Shown here one piece after another: positions 1 to 6,032 of a stretch of DNA of 35,361 nt; position 1 is the first letter of the stretch, and every line of letters starts with the position of its first letter. The DNA is from Gemmatimonadota bacterium (GTDB lineage Bacteria; Gemmatimonadota; Gemmatimonadetes; Longimicrobiales; Gaopeijiaceae): positions 1 through 35,361 of the forward strand of contig JAWKQN010000029.1 of the NCBI GenBank assembly GCA_041390125.1. Direction: 5' to 3'. A program made the position numbers and the translations under genes. The notes beneath the pieces were generated by a model. That model was not told where the DNA came from, ran no database searches, and worked only from the letters and a program-made list of their open reading frames with translations.

Positions 1-428
1 CGGCTGGACGCCAGTGGCTCGATCCGACGGTAGACCTGCTCGAAATACTGCGGCCGGTCACAGTTGCCCGCCACCACGTAGTGCCCCTGCTCCGGCGTGA
101 CGAAGTGGATGTCGGGGTCCTGGGCCTCTCCGTCCACCAGCGCGATGAACAGGTTGGACAGCGAGCGGATCAGCAGCGGGTAGCCGTGGACCAGGTGGCT
201 GTCGAACGGACCGTCCACGTCGGCGACGCCGGCCAGGAAGACCGCCTGGGCGCGCCGCCGGAAGGGACGGGGCTCGGCGCCCCGGAAGAAGTTGACGACC
301 AGCTTGGCCGCATCCGGGTCGTCGACCCAGGTGTGCCCGTGCCGGTCCATGACGGTCCGGAGGCCGTCCGCGAACCAGCGGAAGCGGTCGTCTTGGTGAA
401 GCCCGGCGAACGAGTAGTCCATGTCCAT
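1..428 (-). CDS. Unrecognised protein, C-terminal part outside window
   Basis: An open frame runs leftward from an ATG at 428 (or a second ATG at 422) to the window edge without a stop, giving 142 codons with the G/C-rich third positions of the neighbouring genes. The protein starts MDMDYSFAGLHQDD and contains hydrophobic patches such as KLVVNFF and LLIRSLSNLFIALVDG, but no signal peptide, membrane segment or catalytic motif that I recognise. Clean coding bias over the whole length supports a real gene. It is divergent from ychF, and no good ribosome binding site is visible before either ATG. No function can be given; its 3' end lies outside the window. Confidence 0.6.
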   Translation of the reverse strand, partial: MDMDYSFAGLHQDDRFRWFADGLRTVMDRHGHTWVDDPDAAKLVVNFFRGAEPRPFRRRAQAVFLAGVADVDGPFDSHLVHGYPLLIRSLSNLFIALVDGEAQDPDIHFVTPEQGHYVVAGNCDRPQYFEQVYRRIEPLASS

Positions 429-445
429 CGTGGAAGGAGGGCCCC

Positions 446-466
446 CGACCGCCCCTTCGGCGGTCG
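446..466. other. Hairpin in the leader of the leftward gene
   Basis: A perfect 8-bp inverted repeat, cgaccgcc / ggcggtcg, with a 5-nt loop lies 18 bases upstream of the ATG at 428. It would form in the 5' untranslated RNA of the leftward gene. There is no T tract on either side, so it is not an intrinsic terminator. Any regulatory role is a guess. Confidence 0.4.
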
Positions 467-537
467 CGCGCCGCTCGGGGAGCGCGAAAAACCTCTCGCG
501 AAGCGGGATCGAATGCAACCCGCTGGTCGTGGGTTCG

Positions 538-566
538 TTGACCCCCTGAACCTAACACTTTACAAT
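538..566 (+). promoter_or_regulatory. Sigma-70-type promoter upstream of ychF
   Basis: TTGACC at 538-543 and TACAAT at 561-566 are separated by exactly 17 bases, each with one mismatch to consensus. The region is unusually AT-rich for this genome. Transcription would start near 572 and run toward ychF, but it meets a strong intrinsic terminator beginning only about 10 bases downstream. Confidence 0.75.
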
Positions 567-581
567 TTCGGGTCTTAGTCA

Positions 582-613
582 GGTCGCGCTCCGGAGGGGC
601 GCGCCTTTTTTTT
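582..613 (+). terminator. Intrinsic terminator between promoter and ychF
   Basis: The arm ggtcgcgctcc (582-592) pairs with ggggcgcgcc (596-605), giving ten base pairs with one bulged T and one G-U pair around a GGA loop. Eight T residues follow directly (606-613). This is the only textbook hairpin-plus-U-tract seen in the window. It ends 17 bases before the ychF ATG, so it is either an attenuator in the ychF leader or the end of a very short transcript from the promoter at 538-566. Confidence 0.8.
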
Positions 614-629
614 GGCTCCGGACCGGGTC

Positions 630-1727
630 ATGCTGAGAGTCGGAATCGTGGGTCTGCCCAACGTGGGCAAGTCCTCCCTGTTCAATGCCTTGACGGCCGC
701 GGGCGTCCCGTCGGAGAACTTCCCGTTCTGCACGGTGGACCCCAACGTCGGCACCGTCGAGGTGCCCGATCCCCGGCTCGACCATCTGCACGAGCTCGTC
801 GGGTCGAAGCGCAAGGTCCCCACCTTCATCCATTTCGTCGACATCGCCGGGCTGGTGGCCGGGGCCTCCCAGGGAGAAGGGCTCGGCAACCGCTTCCTCT
901 CCCATATCCGGGAGGTCGATGCCATCGCGCACGTGCTGCGTTGCTTCGAGGACCCCAACGTCACCCACGTGGCCGGGAGCGTGGACCCGGTGCGGGACCG
1001 GGACATCGTCGAGACCGAGCTGGTCCTGGCGGACCTGGAGAGCATCGAGCGTCGCCGCGAGCGGCTGACCAAGAAGGCGCGCTCCGGCGAGAAGGAGGCC
1101 CAGCGCGAGCTGGCCCTGGTCGAGCGGGTCCATGCGGTGCTGGCGGACGGACGGCCCGCGCGCCTGGTGGAGGTCGAGCCCGAGGAGCGGACCCTCCTGA
1201 AGCAGCTCCAGCTGTTGACCGCCAAGCCGGTCCTGTACGTCCTCAATGTGGCCGAGGGAGACCTGCCGCAGGGACGGAACCGCTGGACGGAGGCCGTGGA
1301 GGCCGCCCTGGGCAGCGACGGGCTGGAGCGGACCGTCCCGGTCAGCAGCCGGGTGGAGTCGGAGCTGGCGGACCTGGATCCGGCCGACCGGGCCGAGTTC
1401 CTGGAGGGCCTGGGGATCGAGGAGCGCGGCCTGGACCGGCTCGTGCGGGAGGCCTACGCGCTTCTGGACCTGCTCACCTTCTTCACGTCGGGCGAGCAGG
1501 AGTCGCGTGCCTGGACCGTACGGCGGGGGGCCAAGGCCCCCGAGGCGGCCGGGCAGATCCACTCGGACTTCGAGCGTGGCTTCATCCGGGCCGAGACGAT
1601 CCACTACGACGAGTTCGTGGGGATCGGCTCGATGAAGAAGGCCCGGGAGGAGGGGCGCATCCGCTCCGAGGGCAAGGAGTACCTCGTCCAGGACGGGGAC
1701 ATCATGCTCTTCCGCTTCAACGTCTGA
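630..1727 (+). CDS. ychF: Redox-regulated ribosome-binding ATPase YchF
   Basis: A 365-residue protein of the Obg-related YchF/OLA1 family, which prefers ATP over GTP and binds ribosomes in the cytoplasm. The P-loop GLPNVGKS is at residues 8-15, the G3 motif DIAGL near 71-75 and the altered G4 motif NVAE near 203-206. A coiled-coil stretch lies between G3 and G4, and the C-terminal third is the TGS domain with the conserved region around GQIHSDFERGFIRAE. Length matches the family (about 363). I chose the ATG at 630 because the in-frame TTG at 612 lies inside the terminator T tract and would add six unconserved residues. No clear Shine-Dalgarno is seen before the ATG. It is followed 85 bases later by the S6-S18 gene. 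Confidence 0.95.
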   Translation: MLRVGIVGLPNVGKSSLFNALTAAGVPSENFPFCTVDPNVGTVEVPDPRLDHLHELVGSKRKVPTFIHFVDIAGLVAGASQGEGLGNRFLSHIREVDAIAHVLRCFEDPNVTHVAGSVDPVRDRDIVETELVLADLESIERRRERLTKKARSGEKEAQRELALVERVHAVLADGRPARLVEVEPEERTLLKQLQLLTAKPVLYVLNVAEGDLPQGRNRWTEAVEAALGSDGLERTVPVSSRVESELADLDPADRAEFLEGLGIEERGLDRLVREAYALLDLLTFFTSGEQESRAWTVRRGAKAPEAAGQIHSDFERGFIRAETIHYDEFVGIGSMKKAREEGRIRSEGKEYLVQDGDIMLFRFNV

Positions 1728-1752
1728 TCCGCCACCTTTAAGGGCTTGGTGT

Positions 1753-1770
1753 CCCGCTTCCCCGATCCGA
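1753..1770 (+). other. 18-nt leader motif shared with grpE
   Basis: The sequence cccgcttccccgatccga precedes the S6-S18 gene and recurs with a single change at 17920-17937 before grpE. In both places a TTGGT- or ATGGT-like stretch sits just before it, and the motif lies 23-43 bases ahead of the start codon. It may be part of a transcription start region; the role is not known. Confidence 0.3.
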
Positions 1771-1812
1771 AGGGGGAGCCCGTATGAACCTGCGGTCCGT
1801 GGGAGTGTTCGG

Positions 1813-2469
1813 ATGCGCCTGTACGAGATCGTCTACATCTTCGACCCCTCCGTCTCCGAGGAGGGCGTCACCCAGAAGCTGGAGCGCTACCACGGCATCG
1901 CCACCCGGACGTCCGGGGCCGAGGTCATCGCCGTGGATCCCTGGGGGGCCCGCCAGCTGGCCTACCCCGTGGGGCCTCACAAGAGCGGCCAGTACGTCGT
2001 GGCCCACGTCCGCATGGCTCCCGAGGACCTCACCGAGTTCGAGCGCGTCATCGGACTGGACGGCGAGCTGATCCGCCACCTCATCGTGGTGAACGAGGGC
2101 GAGCCCACGAACGGCATGTCCATCCTGGCGGAACGGCCCGAGTCGGCCACCCGGCGGGAGGAGGAGGATGACGACGATGACGACGGCGACGAGGGCGCGC
2201 CCGACGAGGACGACGACGACGAGGGCCGCCGCGGACCGGTCGAGTTCTCCGGCGGCCGTGGCCGCCGTCGGCGGATCGAAGGGCCCGCCATCGAGCTGCT
2301 GAACTACAAGGACGTCGGGACGCTGTCGAAGTTCATGACGGAGCAGGGCAAGATCCTGCCCAAGCGCACCACCAAGGTGACGGCCGCCTTCCAGCGCACG
2401 CTGGGACGCGCCATCAAGCGGGCGCGCTACCTGGCCCTGATCCCGTACGTACGGGATCACGAGGCCTGA
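1813..2469 (+). CDS. rpsF: Fused ribosomal proteins bS6 and bS18
   Basis: A single 218-residue frame. Residues 1 to about 108 are bS6, beginning MRLYEIVYIFDP with the family's conserved WGARQLAYPV-like strand and GLDGELIRHLIV. Residues 113-138 are an acidic linker with long D/E runs, followed by a basic patch (RGRRRR, 149-154). Residues about 158-218 match bS18: NYKDVGTL, GKILPKRTT, then QRTLGRAIKRARYLALIPYV. bS6 and bS18 form a heterodimer on the central domain of the 30S subunit, so a fusion is structurally sensible. A separate rpsR is absent between here and rplI, where it normally sits. The start ATG has GGGAG seven bases upstream (1801-1805). Whether the linker is cleaved cannot be seen. 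The symbol covers only the S6 half; the S18 half corresponds to rpsR. Confidence 0.9.
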   Translation: MRLYEIVYIFDPSVSEEGVTQKLERYHGIATRTSGAEVIAVDPWGARQLAYPVGPHKSGQYVVAHVRMAPEDLTEFERVIGLDGELIRHLIVVNEGEPTNGMSILAERPESATRREEEDDDDDDGDEGAPDEDDDDEGRRGPVEFSGGRGRRRRIEGPAIELLNYKDVGTLSKFMTEQGKILPKRTTKVTAAFQRTLGRAIKRARYLALIPYVRDHEA

Positions 2470-2483
2470 CGGGACCTGACGTC

Positions 2484-3416
2484 GTGACGCCGGCCGCGGA
2501 GCGGGCCCGGCGCTGGGTGCGACCGGCCGTGCTCCTGCTGATCCTGTGGGGCATCTCGGTCGTCCCCGGCACGCCGCTCGTCGCCCTGGCCCTGCTGGTC
2601 CAGCTCGCGCTGCTGCCGCGTCCCCGTACGGGGCCTGCGCTGTTCGTGGCCATCGCGGCGGCCCTGCTGGTCTTCTCCGGTCCCGGGGACGGCCTGTGGT
2701 TCGTGGTGCGGGGCTGGGGGCTGGTGCTGGGGCTTTCGTTCGTGGCGGTCACGCTGTACCGCCCGGCGGCGCCCTTCATCAGCCGGGCGCTCGGGGCACT
2801 GGTCGCCGCCGTCGCCATCGTGGCGCTGCTGTTCCAGTGGGGGCCGCCCGACTGGCAGGTGGTCGACTGGTTGGTGGGGAGCCGCATCCGGCAGGTGGGC
2901 GCCACCGCGCTGGAGGGTGTCCGCCTGCTGGCGGGGGAGCGTACGGCCACCCCCACGCTGCTGGGCGCGCTTTCGCGCATGATCGAGTGGCAGGTGTCGG
3001 TCTATCCGGGCATCCTGCTGGTGTCCTCGCTCTGCGCGCTGGCCGTGGCCTGGTGGGTGTACGTGCGGGTGGCGCAGGGCAGCGACCGTGCGCTCGGGCC
3101 GCTGCGGGACTTCCGCTTCAGCGACCAGTGGGTGTGGATCGTGGTGGCGGGCTTCGCGCTGGTGCTGTTGGGGGCGTCGGAGGGCTGGTCGCGCGCCGGT
3201 GCCAGCACGCTCGTGTTCATGGCGGCGCTCTATGTGGCGCGCGGCGCCGCGGTGGTGGTGTTCCTCACCGGCGGCGTCTCCTGGGCCGGGGTGGCTCTGG
3301 CCCTCGTGGGCCTGGCCCTGTTGCCTCAGGTGCTGGTGGGGGGGACGTTCATGGTGGGGTTGAGTGACACGTGGTTGGACATCCGCGGGCGTGCCCGCGC
3401 GGTGCTGAACGGTTGA
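2484..3416 (+). CDS. DUF2232/YybS-like polytopic membrane protein
   Basis: A 310-residue, very hydrophobic protein starting at a GTG 14 bases after the S6-S18 stop. About eight membrane segments can be seen, beginning with VLLLILWGISVV and ending with VALALVGLALLPQVLVGG. A polar stretch at about residues 130-165 (after DWQVVDWLVG) separates the two halves, and the tail after the last helix is DIRGRARAVL. Position between the S18-coding gene and rplI, size and topology fit the DUF2232 (YybS) family often found at this spot. Function is not established. No catalytic motif is visible. The family assignment rests on context as much as on sequence. Confidence 0.7.
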   Translation: MTPAAERARRWVRPAVLLLILWGISVVPGTPLVALALLVQLALLPRPRTGPALFVAIAAALLVFSGPGDGLWFVVRGWGLVLGLSFVAVTLYRPAAPFISRALGALVAAVAIVALLFQWGPPDWQVVDWLVGSRIRQVGATALEGVRLLAGERTATPTLLGALSRMIEWQVSVYPGILLVSSLCALAVAWWVYVRVAQGSDRALGPLRDFRFSDQWVWIVVAGFALVLLGASEGWSRAGASTLVFMAALYVARGAAVVVFLTGGVSWAGVALALVGLALLPQVLVGGTFMVGLSDTWLDIRGRARAVLNG

Positions 3417-3441
3417 AGACTCCAGGAAACGGTGGACCACG

Positions 3442-3894
3442 ATGAAGATCATTCTGAAGGAGACGGTCGAGCACCTCGGAGAAGCCGGTGAGGTCGTGTC
3501 CGTCAAGCCCGGCTACGCCCGCAACTTCCTGCTTCCGCGCGGTCTCGCGTACCGTGCGACGGACGCCAACCTGCGCCGCATCGAGGCCGAGCGGGCGCAG
3601 GCCGAAGAGCGCAGCCGGCGCGACTACCTCGAGGCCAGGCGGCGCGCGTCGCAGCTCGAGGGCAAGAGCCTCGCGTTCACGGCCAAGGCGGGCGAGGAGG
3701 GCAAGCTGTTCGGCTCCATCACCAGCAGCGACATCGCCGAGCGCCTGAACGGCGGTGGCCTCGACTTCGAGGTGGATCGTCGCAAGATCGAGCTGGACGA
3801 GCCGCTCAAGCAGGTCGGCACCTTCACGGTCTCCGTCCGGCTGCACGCGGATGTGCACGTGCCCGTGGAAGTGCGCATCGACGCCGAGGCCTAG
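3442..3894 (+). CDS. rplI: Large-subunit ribosomal protein bL9
   Basis: A 150-residue protein with the bL9 N-terminal RNA-binding domain, MKIILKETVEHLGEAGEVV, then VKPGYARNFLLPRGLA (residues about 22-36), the long connecting helix rich in E, A and R (about 42-75), and the C-terminal domain containing GKLFGSITSSDIA. Length equals that of typical bL9. It binds 23S rRNA domain V at the base of the L1 stalk. An AGGAAAC sequence precedes the ATG. Three bases separate it from rsfS. Confidence 0.97.
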   Translation: MKIILKETVEHLGEAGEVVSVKPGYARNFLLPRGLAYRATDANLRRIEAERAQAEERSRRDYLEARRRASQLEGKSLAFTAKAGEEGKLFGSITSSDIAERLNGGGLDFEVDRRKIELDEPLKQVGTFTVSVRLHADVHVPVEVRIDAEA

Positions 3895-3897
3895 CGG

Positions 3898-4308
3898 TTG
3901 GCGTCCGCGAAGGGAGATGGCTCCGGCTCCGCGGCGGAGGCCCTCGCCGTCCGGATCGCGGAGTGCGCGCTGGAGCGCAAGGCGGAGCACGTCGTCGCCC
4001 TCGACCTGCGGGGCATCTCGTCCGCGACGGACTTCTTCGTCCTCGCCAGCGGCGGATCGGATGTGCACGTGCGCGCGATCGCCGAGCATGTCGTCGATGC
4101 GCTGAAGAAGGAAGACGTCCGCCCCGGACACGTCGAAGGCCTGCAGTCGGCGCAGTGGGTTCTGCTCGACTACATCGACGTCGTCGTCCACGTCTTCCAG
4201 CGCGGGGCCCGCGACTTCTACCAGCTCGAGACGCTCTGGGGCGACGCGGCAGTCCGTCACTTCGAGGACGGCCCCGAGCCGCCACCGACGGGCGCGGGGC
4301 CCGTGTGA
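3898..4308 (+). CDS. rsfS: Ribosomal silencing factor RsfS
   Basis: A 136-residue DUF143/RsfS family protein. The core ALDLRGISSATDFFVLASG and QWVLLDYIDVVVHVF are the family signatures, followed by the ARDFYQLETLWGD tail. RsfS binds ribosomal protein uL14 and blocks subunit joining under poor nutrition. The start is a TTG at 3898, three bases after rplI; no in-frame ATG lies before the conserved core, so TTG is the simplest choice. The C-terminal extension after WGD (about 20 residues, P/G-rich) is not conserved in the family. Confidence 0.92.
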   Translation: MASAKGDGSGSAAEALAVRIAECALERKAEHVVALDLRGISSATDFFVLASGGSDVHVRAIAEHVVDALKKEDVRPGHVEGLQSAQWVLLDYIDVVVHVFQRGARDFYQLETLWGDAAVRHFEDGPEPPPTGAGPV

Positions 4309-4382
4309 CGCGGCGCGGTGGTCGGCGTTGCCGGCGGCCGTTACCTTCGGCCTGATCGCGTCTCGCCTCCGGTTCGTCGTTC

Positions 4383-6032
4383 ATGATCCGCGCGTTTCCC
4401 GACTGGCGCCCCGTCTCCCCGGGGTCGGCCGCGTCCCGACTCGAGATCCCTGTCGCCGCACTGGGCCCCCACGGGGCCCGGGTCGCATTCGTGTGTGCGG
4501 GGGGCGACACGCTGCCCGACTGGGCGGCGAGCACGGTCCTGGAGGTCGCCCGTGCCTGGGCGGGTATGCTGCCCGGACCCATCCGCGTGGTGGACGCCTC
4601 GCTGGACCGTGGCGTCCTGGCCGGTCCGGCTCCCGGACGTGCCTGCACGGAAGGCGTCACCGACGCCGTGCTCTTCGGCGCGTCGCTGGACCGCATCCTC
4701 CGCGAGGATGATCAAGGCATCGAGGTGGTGTCGGCCGGCACGCCGGTCGGCCCCGGATGGGGCGTGCTGGAGGACGAGGCCTGGGCGCGCCTGTGGGACG
4801 CGCTGCGCGCGCCCGGTGGAGCCGCCCTCTGTCTGGTGACCTCCGACCAGGAAGGCGTCGACGCCGTGCTGCGGCGGGCGGATCAGGTCGTGGTGCTGCG
4901 CCGGCAGGATGAACCGGACCCCACCGGGCTGACGGCCGCCGCGGCCAAGGTGGTCGCGGTCCTGGGGCCGCAGGCCGACGAGGCCCGCGTCCGGGAGCTG
5001 GAGCCCGGGTTCGACCTGGAGCCGATCGAGCCCGTGCGCCCTCCGCGGCAGGCGACCGATCCCGGGGAGACACCCGACGCCGGGCAGGCCCCGGACGCCG
5101 AGGTCACCCCCCGGTCGGACGGGTTCGAGGCGCCCCGGACCGACCTCGACGGCCTCCACGTGGACCTGGACGAGCCCGACCTCGAGGAGCCGTCCCGGGA
5201 GCGGCGGCCGGAGGCCGACGAAGCGGCGGGACGGGAGGCCGCGGAGCTCGCGCCGATGGGCGAGACCGCGGAGGCCGCGGAGGAAGGGCCTCACCCCGAC
5301 GTGGACCTGGACCTCGGCGAAGGGGACGAGCTGGACCGTCTCGTGGATGGTGTGGTCGAAGCCACCGACCGCCCCGCGAGCTGGTGGCCCGAGCCCGCGC
5401 CGGTCGAGCCCACCGTCAACTGGGAGGAGGGTGGGGCCGAGCTCCCCGACTTCCCCGAGCCCGCCACGGAGCCCGCGCCCGAGTCGGACGCCCCGTCCGA
5501 TCCCGCCTGGACCGACCTGGGCGACGTCTTCTCGCTCCGCGAGGAGTTCCGCGAGTCCGCGACCGGCGACCGACCGGTGGCGCTCCCGGAGGACGACCTC
5601 GATCGCACGATCGAAGAGCGCGAGTCGCCGCTCGTGGGTCCGCCGGGATGGGCAGGGGAATACGAGATGGAGCGCGTGGACCTGACCCCGCGCGAGGACA
5701 CCCCGGCCGTGCCCCCCATCGAGGGGCTGATCGGACCCACCGTGGGGGAGCTGCGCAAGGCCGGCACCGACGGCCGGGACGATCCGCCCGCGCCGGCCCT
5801 GCCGCCGCCCCCGGACGAGCCACCCGTCCGCCCGCGGCCGGCACCCCGCGCGGCCCCCCCGCCCCCCCGCAGGACCCCCGTGCTGCGCGCGCTGCTGCTG
5901 TTGCTCGTCCTGGTGCTCCTGTTCGCGCTGTGGAGGGGCTGGTTCGGAGGATCGGGCGGGGAGGACTCCTCCGCCCCTGAGGGCTCCGTGGGAGCCGCGT
6001 TCACCTACGCCACGACGACGGTGCATTCATGA
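4383..6032 (+). CDS. Tail-anchored protein, degenerate BY-kinase/MinD-like domain
   Basis: A 549-residue protein with three parts. Residues 1 to about 200 look like a P-loop-less CpsD/MinD-type fold: VAFVCAGGDTLPDW sits where a Walker A would be but lacks GK[ST]. IRVVDASLDR (67-76) matches the Walker A' VDADLRRP pattern. VVSAGTPVGPG (115-125) resembles the BY-kinase LPAG..PPNP loop, and ALCLVTSD...ADQVVVLRR (148-174) the late strands. Residues 200-490 are an acidic, proline-rich, probably disordered linker. A single membrane helix (about 500-518, ALLLLLVLVLLFAL) and a short polar tail end the protein, so the bulk would be cytoplasmic. Its stop overlaps the smc start (ATGA), implying translational coupling. 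Fold assignment is my inference; a function in chromosome or envelope organisation is only suggested by context. Confidence 0.6.
   Translation: MIRAFPDWRPVSPGSAASRLEIPVAALGPHGARVAFVCAGGDTLPDWAASTVLEVARAWAGMLPGPIRVVDASLDRGVLAGPAPGRACTEGVTDAVLFGASLDRILREDDQGIEVVSAGTPVGPGWGVLEDEAWARLWDALRAPGGAALCLVTSDQEGVDAVLRRADQVVVLRRQDEPDPTGLTAAAAKVVAVLGPQADEARVRELEPGFDLEPIEPVRPPRQATDPGETPDAGQAPDAEVTPRSDGFEAPRTDLDGLHVDLDEPDLEEPSRERRPEADEAAGREAAELAPMGETAEAAEEGPHPDVDLDLGEGDELDRLVDGVVEATDRPASWWPEPAPVEPTVNWEEGGAELPDFPEPATEPAPESDAPSDPAWTDLGDVFSLREEFRESATGDRPVALPEDDLDRTIEERESPLVGPPGWAGEYEMERVDLTPREDTPAVPPIEGLIGPTVGELRKAGTDGRDDPPAPALPPPPDEPPVRPRPAPRAAPPPPRRTPVLRALLLLLVLVLLFALWRGWFGGSGGEDSSAPEGSVGAAFTYATTTVHS

Noticed and set aside
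495..550. tRNA-like stretch (gcaacccgctggtcgtgggt then tcg)
   Set aside because: It resembles the anticodon-arm-to-T-arm part of a tRNA, but there is no 7-nt anticodon loop, the T-stem does not close, and no acceptor stem or CCA follows. The -35 box lies within it. At most a decayed remnant; treated as chance.
2145..2240. Asp/Glu codon run (gacgac...) as a simple repeat or slippage site
   Set aside because: The run is in frame, mixed gac/gat/gag/gaa, and flanked by conserved domains in the same frame, so it reads as a coding linker, not a frame-breaking repeat.
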